Assembly: GCA_963662155.1 (NCBI GenBank)
Contig: OY759263.1
Span: 17,699,894 to 17,763,893 of the forward strand
DNA: 64,000 nucleotides
Reading direction: 5' to 3'
From: Lamellibrachia columna
Taxonomy: Eukaryota > Annelida > Polychaeta > Sabellida > Siboglinidae
The notes beneath the pieces were generated by a model. It saw only the letters and a list, made by a program, of their open reading frames with translations, was not told the DNA's origin and ran no database searches. Position 1 is the first letter of the stretch. Every line of letters begins with the position of its first letter. Below are positions 23,245 through 35,935 of the stretch, piece after piece. The translations under genes were made by a program, and so were the position numbers.

Positions 23245-26200
23245 ATTCTGAGGGTGTAGTGGCTATGTATTCCAGTTATGTACTGAGGTTGCAGCGACCA
23301 TGTATTTCGAGCTGTGTCCTGGGTGAGCAGTAACTGTGTATTCTAATCATGTACTGGAGATGTAGTGACAATGCATTATAGCTGTATTTTATTTGTGTAC
23401 TGTGGGTATAGTGACTATGTATTAAAGTTGAGTACTGTGGGAACAGTTACTATGTATTCTAACTGTGTACTGTGGGTACAGTAACATTGTATACTAGGTG
23501 TGCACTGTGGGTACAGTGACTATGTATGCTAGCTGAGTAATTTGGGTACAGTGACTATGAATTGTAGTGGGTTAATGTGGGTACAGTGATTATTATTATG
23601 TATTCTAGTTGTTTGCTGTGGGTACAGTGAATATGTATTCTAGTTGTGTACTCTGGGTATAATGAATATATATTCTAGCTGTGTACTGTGGGTACAATGT
23701 CTATGTTTGCTAGCTGTGTACTGTGTGTACAGTGACTATGTATTCTAGCTGTGTACTATGGGTTGAGTTACTCTGTATTTTAGTTGTGTACTGTGGGTAC
23801 AGTGACTATGAGTTGTAGCTGTATATTGTGGGTACAGTGACTATGTATTCTAGCTGTGTACTCTGGGTAAAGTGATCATGTATTCTAGCTGTGTACTGTG
23901 GGTACAGTGAATATGTTCTATAGCTGTGTTCTGTGTGTACAGTGACTAAGTATTATAGCTATATACTCTGGTTACAGTGACTATGTATTCTAGCTGTGTA
24001 ATGTATGTACAGTGACTATGTATTGTAGTTGTATACTGTGGGTACAGTGACTATGTACATTAGCTGTGTACTCTGGATACATTGACTATGTGTTCTAGAT
24101 GTGTACTGTGGGTACAGTGACTACTTATTGTAGCTGTGTACTGTGGGTACAGTGACTATGTATTGTAACCATGTACTGTGGGTACAGGACTATGTACTGT
24201 AACTGTGCACTGTGCATACATTGACAATGTATTCTAGTTGTGTACTGCGTGTACAGCGATTATACATTCTAGCTGTGTACTGTGGGTTAAGTGACTATGT
24301 ATTTTAGTTGTGTACTGTGGAGACAGTGAATATAAATTGTAGCTGTATACTATGGGTACAGTGACTATGTATTCTAGGTGTGTACTGTGCGTAGAGTGAC
24401 TATGAACTGTAGCTGTGTACTGTGGGTACAGTAACTATGTATTATATCTTTGTACTGTGGGTACAGTGACTTTATATTCTAGATGTGCACTGCGGGTACA
24501 GTGACTATGTACGGTAGCTGAGTAATGTGGGTACAGTGACTATGTATTGTAGCCATGTACTGTGGGTACAGGTCTATGTACTGTAGTTGTGCACTGTGCA
24601 TACATTGACTATGTATTCTAGTTGTGTACTGTGTGTCCAGTGATTATACATTTTAGCTGTGTACTGTGGGTTAAGTGACTATGTATTTTAGTTGTGTACT
24701 GTGGGTACAGTGAATATAAATTGTAGCTGTATACTATGGGTAGAGTGACTATGTATTCTAGTTGTGTACTGTTGGTACAGTAACTATGTATTGTAGCTGT
24801 GTACTGTGGGTACAGTAAATATGTATTATATTTGTGTACTGTGGTAGAGTGACTTTATATTCTAGCTGTGCACTGCGGGTACAGTGACTATGTATGCTAG
24901 CTGAGTAATGTGGGTACAGTGATTATGAATTGTAGCTGTGTACTGTGGGTCCAGTGACTATGTATTCTAGCTGTGTACTGTGTTTACAGTGACAATGTAC
25001 TGTAGCTGTGTACTGTAGGTACAGTGAATATGTACTTTAGCTGTGTGCTCTGGATACAGTGACAATGTATTCTAGATGTGTACTGTGGGTACAGTGACTA
25101 TGAATTGTAGCTGTGTACTGTGGGTACAGTAACTATTTATTCTAGCTATGCACTGTGGGTACAGTGAATATATACTGTAGCTGTGTACTCTGGGACCTGT
25201 GACAAAGTATTCTAACCGTGTACTGTGGTTACTGTGATTAAGTATTCTAGCTGTGTACAGTGGGTACAGTGAATATGTATTATAGCTGTGTACTGTGGGT
25301 ACAGTGACTATGTATTCTAGATGTGTACTGTGGGTCCAGTGACTATGTTTTCTAGCTGTGTACTGTGGGTACAGTGACTATGAATTTACTGTGATTATGT
25401 GTTCCAGCCGTGTAATGTGGTTACATTGATTATGTTTTCTAGCCATGTACTGTGGTTACTGTGATTATATATTCTAGATGTGTACAGTGGGTACAGTGTC
25501 TATGTATGCTAGCCGTGTACTGTGTGTACAGTGACTATGTACTGTAGCTGTGTACTGTGGGTACAGTAACTATGTATTCTAGCTGTGTACTCTGTGTACA
25601 GTGTATTTATATTCTAGTTGTGCACTGTGGGTAAAGTGACTATGTAATCTAGCTGTGTACTGTGGGTACACTGACTATGTATTCTAGTTGTGTACTCTGG
25701 GAACAGTGACTATGTAATTTAGCTGTGTACTCTGGATACAGTGATTATGTATTCTAGCTGTGTACTGTGGGTACAGTGACTATATACTGTAGCTGTGTAC
25801 TTTGGTTACTGTCACTATGTATTCTAGCCGTGTACTGTGGTACAGTGACTTTATATTCTAGCTGTGCACTGTGGGTACAGTGATTATGTATGCTAGCTGA
25901 GTAATGTGGGTACAGTTACTATGAATTGTAGTTGTGGACTGTGGGTACAGTGACTTTGTATTCTACATGTGTACTGAAGGTACAGTGGCTATGTATTCTA
26001 GCTGTTTACTGTGGGTACAGTGATTATATATTCTAGCTTTGTACTATGGGTTGAGTTACTCTGCATTTTAGTTGTGTACTGTGGGTACAGTGACTATGAG
26101 TTGTAGCTGTATATTGTGGGTACAGTGACTATGTATTCTAGCTGTGTACTCAGTGTACAGTGATCATGTATTCTAGCTGTGTACTGTGGGTACAGTGAAT

Positions 26201-28072
26201 ATGTTCTATAGCTGTGTTCTGTGTGTACAGTGACTAAGTATTATAGCTATATACTCTGGTTACAGTGACTATGTATTCTAGCTGTGTAATGTATGTACAG
26301 TGACTATGTATTGTAGTAGTATACTGTGGGTACAGTGACTATGTACATTAGCTGTGTACTCTGGATACATTGACTATGTATTCTAGATGTGTACTGTGGG
26401 TACAGTGACTATGTATTGTAGCTGTGTACTGTGGGTACAGTGACTATGTATTGTAGCCATGTACTGTGGGTACAGGACTATGTACTGTAACTGTGCACTG
26501 TGCATACATTGACAATGTATTCTAGTGGTGTACTGCGTGTACAGCGATTATACATTCTAGCTGTGTACTGTGAGTTAAGTGACTATGTATTTTAGTTGTG
26601 TACTGTGGGTACAGTGAATATAAATTGTAGCTGTATACTATGGGTACAGTGACTATGTATTCTAGGTGTGTACTGTGGGTAGAGTGACTATGAACTGTAG
26701 CTGTGTACTGTGGGTACAGTAACTATGTATTATATCTTTGTACTGTGGGTACAGTGACTTTATATTCTAGATGTGCACTGCGGGTATAGTGACTATGTAC
26801 GGTAGCTGAGTAATGTGGGTACAGTGACTATGTATTGTAGCCATGTACTGTGGGTACAGGTCTATGTACTGTAGCTGTGCACTGTGCATACATTGACTAT
26901 GTATTCTAGTTGTGTACTGTGTGTCCAGTGATTATACATTTTAGCTGTGTACTGTGGGTTAAGTGACTATGTATTTTAGTTGTGTACTGTGGGTACAGTG
27001 AATATAAATTGTTTCTGTATACTATGGGTAGAGTGACTATGTATTCTAGTTGTGTACTGTTGGTACAGTAACTATGTACTGTAGCTGTGTACTGTGGGTA
27101 CAGTAACTATGTATTATATATGTGTACTGTGGTACAGTGACTTTATATTCTAGCTGTGCACTGCGGGTACAGTGACTATGTATGCTAGCTGAGTAATGTG
27201 GGTACAGTGACTACGAATTGTAGCTGCGTACTGTGGGTCCAGTGACTATGTATTCTAGCTGTGTACTGTGTTTACAGTGACAATGTACTGTAGCTGTGTA
27301 CTGTAGGTACAGTGAATATGTACTTTAGCTGTATACTCTGGATACAGTGACAGTGTGTTCTAGATGTGTACTGTGGGTACAATGACTATGAATTGTAGCT
27401 GTGTACTGTGGGTACAGTAACTATTTATTCTAGCTATGCACTGTGGGTACAGTGAATATATACTGTAGCTGTGTACTCTGGGACCCGTGACAAAGTATTC
27501 TAGCCGTGTACTGTGGTTACTGTGATTATGTATTCTAGCTGTGTACAGTGGGTACAGTGAATATGTATTATAGCTGTGTACTTTGGGTACAGTGACTATG
27601 TATTCTAGATGTGTACTGTGGGTCCAGTGACTATGTTTTCTAGCTGTGTACTGTGGGTACAGTGACTATGAATTTACTGTGATTATGTGTTCCAGCTGTG
27701 TAATGTGGTTACATTGATTATGTTTTGTAGCCGTGTACTGTGGTTACTGTGATTATGTATTCTAGATGTGTACAGTGGGTACAGTGACTATGTATTCTAT
27801 CTGTGTACTGTTTGTACAATGAATATGTATTCTAGCTGTGTACTGTGGGTACAGTTACTATGTATTCTAGCTGTGTACTGTGGGTACTGTGACTAGGCAT
27901 TCTAGCTGTGTTCTGTGGGTACATTGACTATGTACTTTAGCAGAGTACTCAGGAGACAGTGACTATGTATTCTAGATGTATTATGTTGGTACAGTGACTA
28001 TGTACTGTAGCTGTGTATTGTGGGTACATCAACTAAATATTCAAGCTCTTTACTGTGGGTACAGTGACTATT
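23245..28072 (-). repeat. 35-bp satellite array, right arm of element A
   Basis: Reverse-complement form of the left array, about 138 units. It is half as long as the left array but has its own large internal duplication (blocks near 24050 and 26330). Confidence 0.95.
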
Positions 28073-28089
28073 GAAACTAAAGTCCCGTT

Positions 28090-28098
28090 CTTTTTATA
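28090..28098 (-). promoter_or_regulatory. TATA-type promoter facing the satellite array (A, right)
   Basis: Complement of the TATAAAAAG block at 13145, pointing into the right array. The two promoters of element A therefore converge. Confidence 0.45.
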
Positions 28099-28139
28099 GC
28101 TAGGTGAACGAACAAACACACTTCACTACATATGTGTGC

Positions 28140-28690
28140 TGTGTAAATTGTAGAAATTATGGGTAAATTGTAGGAATTATGGGTAAAATGTAGGAGTTAT
28201 GGGTAAAGTGTAAGAGCGCACTATTTAACAATATTGACATATAACGACAATATGCGTATGGCAGGAGACTTTAGAATCCTCTGTCTAACGTTTGTGGATG
28301 ATATTGTGTCATTATTTTCAAATATTTAATAAAATGTCCTTGTACTCTCATTCAATAGGAGAATTATGGGTAAATTGTAGGAATTATGGGTAAACTGTAG
28401 GAGGTATGGGTAAAGTGTAAGAGCACACTATTTAACAATATTGATATATAACGAAAATATGCGTATGGCAAGAGACTTTAGAGTCCTCTGTCTAACGTTT
28501 GTGGACGATATTGTGTCATTATTTTCCAAAAAAAAAAAAAAATTAATAAAATGTCCTTGTACTCTTATTCACTAGGAGAATTATGGGTAAATTGTAGGAA
28601 TTATGGGTAAACTGTAGGAGTTATGGATAAAGTGTAAGAGCGCATTATTTTTAAATATTTACATATAAAGAAAATATAGTACGATATCGT
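28140..28690 (+). repeat. ~206-bp PRO-containing repeats (right arm of A)
   Basis: Mirror of 12545-13115. On the plus strand each unit reads through SPLSNVCG.YC after a stop codon, then diverges. Confidence 0.8.
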
Positions 28691-28724
28691 GTTTTGTTAG
28701 TTTCTCGTCTCCTCGTTAGGTCCT

Positions 28725-28964
28725 TTGATCTCAGTTATTAATGACCCTGTTAATGATAATAGCAAGAGACTTCAGAGTCCTCTGTCTAACGTTTGTGGAC
28801 AATATTGCGTAGCTTTTCTATTGCTTCGTTGTAACGGCTTGCCAATGAGAACTTTTATCAATGTATTCGGCACCGATCTAGTTGCTAACGATTGTCGCGT
28901 GTTTGATTGGCTTAAACAGATGCGACAAGGTAGACTGTACTATCACACATCATACATCGATTGA
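28725..28964 (+). pseudogene. PRO: Fragment of adenain-like (Polinton PRO) cysteine protease, right copy
   Basis: Same 79-codon frame as the left-arm copy, with the CGQYC nucleophile block and no upstream catalytic His region. It is followed by the ~55-bp repeats and then AATAAA at 29172-29177, which could be the original 3' processing signal of the protease gene. The CR1 insertion begins just after this. Confidence 0.65.
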
Positions 28965-28966
28965 GC

Positions 28967-29108
28967 CTCTGGCGAGGTGGTCACACCACCCGTAAGCTCA
29001 CGACCTCTGGCGTGATGGTCACCATCCGCAAGTCGCCTCATCGTCACCCTCACGACCTCTGGCGTGATGGTCAACATCCGCAAGTCGCCTCATCGTCATC
29101 GTCATTGT
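28967..29108. repeat. Three imperfect ~55-bp tandem repeats (right arm)
   Basis: Mirror of 12132-12272. Confidence 0.8.
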
Positions 29109-29199
29109 TGTCGTGATATTACACGCTACCCATGTTGTATCATCATGCTGCTGCTGCTGCTTGTATTATTCAATAAAAAAATACGTGTGCACTCGTACG

Positions 29200-30435
29200 A
29201 TACCGTGTTTTTGGAAGAAATCACTAAGTGGATAGACATGGGATCGCCAGTAGATATTATCTACTTAGATTTTCAGAAAGCTTTTGACAAAGTGCCACAT
29301 CAAAGATTGCTACTTAAATTAAAAGCCCATGGTATCGGGGATAGCATAACTGACTGGATAGAACAATGGCTGACTGACAGAAGACAACGAATTGTAGTAG
29401 ATGGCGAAGTTTCAAATTGGAAATCGGTTTTGAGTGGGGTACCTCAAGGATCAGTATTAGGACCTATATTATTCTTAATTTATATCAATGACTTGGACGA
29501 GAGTATAACAAGTAACGTACTGAAATTTGCGGACGACACAAAACTGTTTAGAAAGGTTAATACTGATGGTGATAAACAACATTTACAAAACGATCTAGAC
29601 AGATTAGTGAAATGGTCTGAGAAATGGCAGATGCTGTTCAATTTTGGGAAATGTAAATGCCTACATACAGGACATGGGAACTTGAATGTAAACTATAAAA
29701 TGGGAGCTACTGTTCTTGGTACTACTGTAAAAGAAAAGGACTTAGGAGTTACAATAAGCGCTGATATGAAAGTTTCAGAGCAGTGTGGTATTGCAGCTTC
29801 AAAGGGTAATCAAATTCTTGGATTGATTAGAAGAAACATAACATATAAGGGAAAAAAGTTAATTATACCTCTTTATAAAGCAATAGTTAGACCTCATTTA
29901 GAATACTGTATACAAGCATGGAGACCATATCGTAAGAAGGATATAGATACGCTTGAACGCATACAAAGGAGAGCAACTAAAATGATTCCAGAACTTAGAG
30001 ACCTTAGTTATGAAGAACGCCTGAAAGAATGTGGTTTAACAACTCTAGAGACAAGGAGGTTAAGAGGAGATCAGATTGAAGTTTTTAAGATATTGAATGG
30101 GTATGAAAATATTGATAGAAATATGTTTTTCTCACTCAAGAAGGATAGCAGAACTAGAGGACATGAGGTAAAATTTGTAAAGGATCAATGTAGATTGGAC
30201 ATCAGGAAGCACTCGTTCTCACAGAGGACAATAAATGAATGGAACAAACTGTCTACATATTGTGTAACTGCTAGCAGCGTGAATATGTTTAAAAACAAGG
30301 TTGACACATATATCAGGAGGGCGGGTTATAAGTAGGTGAACATTGTTGGACTCTCGATAAGCCAATGGCTTCCTTGTCCACTTGCCATCTGGGCCTTTGG
30401 CTTGGATGGCAAATCTTGTTAAATCTTGTTAAATC
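29200..30435 (+). mobile_element. 5'-truncated CR1-like LINE with open RT frame (right copy)
   Basis: Mirror of the left-arm CR1. The 423-codon frame 29064-30335 differs from the left copy by only one Val/Ile and one Leu-repeat length change. RT motifs YLDFQKAFDKVPHQ, SGVPQGSVLGPILFLIYIND and KFADDTKLF are intact. It ends with three AAATCTTGTT repeats at about 30411-30440. Confidence 0.9.
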
Positions 30436-30621
30436 TTGTTTTGTTCGTTTCTCGTCTCCTCGTTAGGTCCTTTGATCTCAGTTCTTAATTACCCCGTTAG
30501 TGATCACTGATACTCTTTGATCTCAGTTATTCATTACCCTATCGATGAACACTGTTAACAGACAGTCGTTCCTATGTCCACTATCGATGGCTACTTGTTA
30601 TCTTTCGGTACTCATACAGTC

Positions 30622-30670
30622 GCTAGGGGGCGCTGCGCACGGTTACAGTCGCCAGGGGGCGCTCTGATTG
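30622..30670 (+). promoter_or_regulatory. Two CTCF-like motifs and CCAAT motif, right end of element A
   Basis: GCTAGGGGGCGCT (30622-30634) and GCCAGGGGGCGCT (30651-30663) followed by CTGATTGGCTG. These mirror the left end, so the motifs of the two ends point away from each other. Confidence 0.45.
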
Positions 30671-30792
30671 GCTGCGCGCGCAATCGGAAGTCGTTCAGAC
30701 ACATGGGCACCGGAATTGCTTGGTCAGAAGCCTATACCTACTACTTGCATCTTCTCGTTGACTGTGGCGAACTACGAAACACCCCCTGAGGT

Positions 30793-31019
<227 letters not shown>

Positions 31020-31735
31020 ATTTACGACTATGTTATGGCAATTTATTAATTATTACAATGTCTGGGATACCTTGAAATAGAAAACAGACATGTACATCTA
31101 GAATGAAGTAAACGACGCGGTTAAACATACATGTGATATAACAACTTTAATCCGATTTCACTACACATAATAAACGCATTGTGTTAGAGGTCCAATCCAT
31201 GTTCACCATTAATATGTGCGAATAATAAACACCATATATACACACACGTGTATTACTACTGATAGTCATGCTGCATAAATGGTAGAGTTAAGTATGCTAC
31301 GTATAATAAAAATGTAAACAAATAGTTGACATACACATTTTATTTCTTGCAATCAATAATATATTGAGTAGTTACACATAAAATGAAAAAAAATGTAAAC
31401 TCGCTTCATGACGGTTATTAAAACAAAAATAATACAACACGATGGAATTAGGATAAAGATCTTGATAACAATATAAATTCAAGTGCAATTTATAAACATC
31501 TTATAAACATATTGAGACAGCATAATATCTATGTCATCAATGCTAAGCAACACACTGAACATACCAATATATAATAATTCACTCGTCTGCTCTGATACAG
31601 TTTCGACATAGCTAACGCCGAACCCTTAATTGCTACATGCACAATTCGAAGATATTGACATTTTAACGCAGTAGGGTCGGCCACATCGCCAGTTCCGTAG
31701 ACGCTCTTACGTCAGTTAATTGCTTTGGTTAATTA
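31020..31735. other. AT-rich region without recognised genes (right arm)
   Basis: Mirror of 9476-10195. Nothing recognised. Confidence 0.4.
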
Positions 31736-31740
31736 TAGAT

Positions 31741-32786
31741 TGTTTTCGACAGGTTGTTTTGCCGTTCGTGGCGTACTACACATAACTCTTCAGCATCCTG
31801 CACAACCGTCTTACACTGCAACTCGACCAGGGACTCCTACCAGAGAGCCAATGTGGATTCTGGAAAGAGCGCGTAACCATAGACATGGTGTTCCCTGCAC
31901 GGCAGCTTCAAGAGAAATGTCAGGAACAAAATGCCGACTTGTTCTCCACCTACGTCGATCTGACCAAGGCCTTCGACACTGTCAGGCAGTGAGGGCCTGT
32001 GGAGGATCCTGTCCAAGTACGGCTGCCCATGGAAATTCATCGCCATGTTGAAACAATTCCATGATGACATGCAAGCAAGGGTCGAGGACAACGACGAGAC
32101 ATCTGAGCCATTCCCTGTCACAAACAGTGTGAAAATGGGCTGCGTCCTAGCACCGTCACTGTTCAGTCTAATGTTCTACGCCATGCTGACGGATGCCTTT
32201 AGAAATCTGTTCAACCTCAGGAGGCTTCAGGTAGACACCAAGGTAATGACAGACATCATCAGATATTTTCTGTTTGCTGACGCCTGCGCCATCAACGCTG
32301 GATCAGAAGCTGACCTCAAAAAGATTGAAGTAATGCATCAGCCAGCTCCAGGGATACCGCGAGTTGAGTCCAGTGTCACAGCCAACGGCCAAAGACTGAA
32401 CGTGGTGAACAGATTCACATATCTAGGCAGTACGCTGTCCCAGAACGTTGTCATCGACGGACTAGGCCCCAAAGTTTGGAACTGAAAAGGCATTTGTCTA
32501 CAGACCAAGCTGAAGGTGTACAAGTCAATAGTACTCCGCACTCTGCCTATCTAACATCCACACCGTCCTCATGCAGTTTCAGTTACGATGGGCAGGTCAT
32601 GTAGCTCGCATGGCAGACCACCGGCTGCCGAAAAGACTCTTCTACGGGGAGCTACAAGAAGGAATGTGCACACAAGAGGACAAAGAAAAACGTTTCAAGG
32701 ACACTCTGAAGATCTCCGTGAAAGCGTTTGTGAGGTTAACAGAACAACTGCTGCAGCAGAACAACCGAGGCAAGCCAGAAAGTTAA
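31741..32786 (+). mobile_element. Decayed RTE-like LINE fragment (right copy)
   Basis: Mirror of the left-arm relic with the same lesions: stop after KAFDTVRQ, FADA instead of FADD, deletion before the C-terminal LRWAGHVARMADHRLPKR segment. The few substitutions between copies show the duplication is younger than the decay. Confidence 0.85.
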
Positions 32787-33269
32787 GAGCCAGCAACCCC
32801 TGACACCACATGCGGCTCCCATCCCCTGTCCACACTGCCAGAGAATCTTCCATGCGCATATTGGCCTCTTCAGCCACCTACGTACTCACATATCAATCTA
32901 GCCTCCTCAACCCCCGGATGAAATGGTCCCAATCGCTTCACGATGGACGAACGACACATGCATAGGACGTTGCACATTACACATCGTTTGTATTACAAAT
33001 CACAAAGCATTGAGTGGACACATTAGTTGTTGCTCTCCTCTTTATCCATGAAGTCCGGGTGATGCCATAAACAACAGTTAGTGATTAGTAATACGTTTTA
33101 GCTGCATGCAGTCCGTCGTTTATAATGTCAGTGGGGAATCAAGGATGGGTTCTTGCGGTTTATCCTGCACCCTTTCTTGAAAGAAACACGCATCTCAGCT
33201 GATATTCGCAGTCTTCGAAAGCATAAGACAATTGTATTCTTGCGAACACCTACTTTGTAGTAACATTGC

Positions 33270-33459
33270 TCATTGTTCGTGTGACACCGGTGTGTTGCCT
33301 AACATTTCATAGTGGTTATCGGTGAGATCTCCACCATCGAAGTTCGGGTTGTCAAACTGTAGACTTAAGTAGACGGTCGAAATGTCAGATGTTCTGTTGA
33401 CGTTTTCCTCCTCGCGTCCGCGGACGACTTGTGTGTTCTGGTTCCCATGTTGTGCCGCG
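33270..33459 (-). CDS. Inverted copy of cytoplasmic tail exon, frame intact
   Basis: Read on the minus strand from a cacag acceptor, it encodes SAAQHGNQNTQVVRGREEEN and continues to TVYLSLQFDNPNF, DNHYEML and a stop, about 62 residues. It lacks the 7-bp segment that breaks the left copy. Two tyrosine motifs (TVYLSL, HYEML) resemble Y-x-x-hydrophobic signals, and FDNPNF resembles the FDNPxY endocytosis motif of LDL-receptor-type tails. The exon has no EGF exons upstream in this orientation. Confidence 0.55.
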
Positions 33460-33778
33460 CTGTGAATACAACGTCGATTAGACAGTTCTACACCCGCGAA
33501 TAACTTCGACTTGACCCTGCGTACTGGGAAACAATTGCTAAAGACAGGTCTACTTGGCGAGCCAGTCTTACTGGCGATTCTGCTGTCGATATCTAAGCGT
33601 AACGCATTAAACCGGGAGGTCAAATGTGAGAGGCGTGATGCTGGCAATGTATCTATATACGATAATGTGCGTTTCCGTTGAAATCGAAGCCATTGCACCC
33701 ATTCCTACATCATTTGCTGCGGAACAACCGACATTTGTGAGGAAAAGGTGAAAACACAGATTAAGATAAATACGTTAC

Positions 33779-33872
33779 CTATTTCGTCGTGATTTCTTGA
33801 TTAAGCAGTAGATGGTTTCGCCAATAGCAATGCCTACGAGTACGAGTCCAACTAGCGCGCCGACTATGATCC
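33779..33872 (-). CDS. Inverted copy of transmembrane exon
   Basis: Mirror of 7332-7425 with the same splice sites and the same 94-nt length. It encodes the IIVGALVGLVLVGIAIG helix. Confidence 0.75.
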
Positions 33873-34139
33873 CTACAGAAGAGAACAAACATATTCTTCA
33901 TATGACCGATGCAACGAACACTATAATATTCGAACAATAGTGTTATTTATATCAGATTTCGTGCGTAAATACATTGTAAGTAGTCCGACCCGCCAACTGT
34001 TTTGTAGCTTTGTTCGTCGCGTAGAAAATGGTGTGAATAATCAGTTTCCAACACAATATCTTGAAATGGACAAGACGCAATGTTTTTATTATTCACTAGA
34101 TGAAATGAACGTAACGCAAAAAAATAGCCACGTGCTAAA

Positions 34140-34947
34140 TTAACCCATCGAAAAACGCTAGCACCACTGACACAATCAATCAACATTAGCACCACTGACA
34201 AAATCGTTAGTATCACTGGCACCATCGAACAACGTTAGCATAACTAACACCATAGAACAACGTTAGCACCACTGGCACCATCGAACAACATTAGCATGCC
34301 TGACAGCACCGAACAACGTTAGCACCACTGGCATCACCAAACAACGTTAGAACCATTTACACCATCGATCAACGTTAGCATAACTGTCACCATCGAACAA
34401 CGTTAGTACCAATAACACCATAGAACAACGTTAGCACCACTGGCACCATCGAACAACATTAGCATGCCTGACAGCACTGAACAACGTTAGCACCACTGGC
34501 ATCACCGAACAACGTTAGCACCATTTACACCATCGATCAACGTTAGCACCATTTACACCATCGATCAACGTTAGCATAACTGACACCATCAAACAACGTT
34601 ACCACCACTGGCACCATCGAACAACGTTAGTACCAATAACACCATCGAACAACGTTAGCACCACTGGCACCATCGAATAACGTTAGCACCATTGGCACCA
34701 TCGAACAACGTTAGTACCAATGACACCATCGAACAGCGTTAGCACCACTGGCACCATCGAACAACGTTAGCACCACTGGCACCATCGAACAACGTTAGCA
34801 TAACTGACACCATTAAATAATATTAGCATCACTGACACCATCTAACAACATAAGGATCACTAGCACCATCGAATAACGTTAACATCACTGGCACCATCTA
34901 ACAACATAAGGATAACTGACACCATCTAACAACGTTAGCATCACTGA
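34140..34947 (-). repeat. Inverted copy of the 28-bp intronic minisatellite
   Basis: About 29 copies, in a different unit order from the left arm (left about 34), so the arms have diverged by repeat-unit gain or loss. Confidence 0.9.
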
Positions 34948-34948
34948 C

Positions 34949-35008
34949 CTATTGTAGCGACGCTCACACGCTTTTTTCCCAGTGGCGGTATTGGAGTGCT
35001 GGACAGTT
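34949..35008 (-). CDS. Inverted copy of juxtamembrane exon
   Basis: Mirror of 6028-6087; 60 nt with conserved splice sites. Confidence 0.7.
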
Positions 35009-35718
35009 CTACGAAGAAACATACACAACATGTAGCAACGGCAAAGGAAGATAAATAGCAATTACTGTTTTTCACTGACACTTTTGTGTCGTGGTGATTA
35101 ATCTTAGATACTTAGTTATATGCAATTCCCGACAATTTTAATTAATATGGAACATGATATTAGATTTACCGCATAGGCAAATTACGGTACACAAACACCA
35201 GTAAACAAGTTACTGAAGTAAGCATAAACGCACCCTAAATATACCACCATATTGTGGTAATGTAGACAAAGAATTTATTATAGTCGCTCGACGACCATGC
35301 CATTTCTTTGCACCGAACCATTTTTGAACATTGTGTCTAGATAATGTTGCATGCTTCCAGCTCACCAATCACTTGCAACAGACTAGAACATTCCAGCTTA
35401 TTGTCTCCTAAGTATTTCCCTCCGACTAGTTCTTTACTAAAACGATTACTGCGCTGCCAGCCAACCAATGTGCTTGAAGCCATATGTTATCGGAAATTCA
35501 CTGCTAATGCATGAACACTTAATTTTTGTCATTCGAAGTGGAGCTAAATACAAAGGCTTTGATCTGATATACATATTTAAAATGTTAATGAAAAACCACG
35601 ATCGTTGTACGAAAAAACAAAACAACATTTTAGGTTCCTTCACACTAGGTTTGAATCTTTCAGATTATTTTAAGCTATTTAAAATTAAAACGAATGTCTT
35701 ACTGAGAGGTGTTCATAC

Positions 35719-35858
35719 CTGACATCTCCACGGAGTCTCGATCCATTTCAAATCCGGCGAACGGGCCATTGTGTTGCTTGATGGCCGCCACAATAGTCGA
35801 TGGGTCCGGAGCGCCTTTAAGCATTTCGATTACGTAGATGACTTCGATACTTCCGGCT
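35719..35858 (-). CDS. Inverted copy of SEA second-half exon
   Basis: Mirror of 5178-5317, encoding [18 protein letters not shown] and ending EMS. It is the most 5' exon of the inverted copy: the arm ends 77 bp further on, so the SEA first half is missing and this copy could only encode the post-cleavage, membrane-anchored half. Confidence 0.75.
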
Positions 35859-35935
35859 CTGTAAAGAACAAGACACACAGTTACCACAGTGCAACTATTA
35901 ATACGGACAACATAGATTTACAATTTGTGTTGGTT

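Larger units (their letters stand above)
10498..30745. mobile_element. Element A: giant palindromic Polinton-derived element
   Basis: The ends read AGTAGTAGGTATAGGCTTCTGA at the left and the reverse complement at the right. These align with the ends of element B (AGTAGTTAGTGGAAGTTTCTGA), followed in both by GCGCGCAGCCAATCAGAGCGC and CCCCCTGGCG. Each arm contains, from the outside: terminus, CR1 insertion, PRO protease fragment, ~206-bp repeats, TATA promoter, 35-bp satellite array, 10-bp repeat. No TSD is visible: the left flank is GATGCA and the right flank TGCATC, its reverse complement, because the host flank itself is part of the larger palindrome. The exact ends are inferred from comparison with element B. 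Confidence 0.7.
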
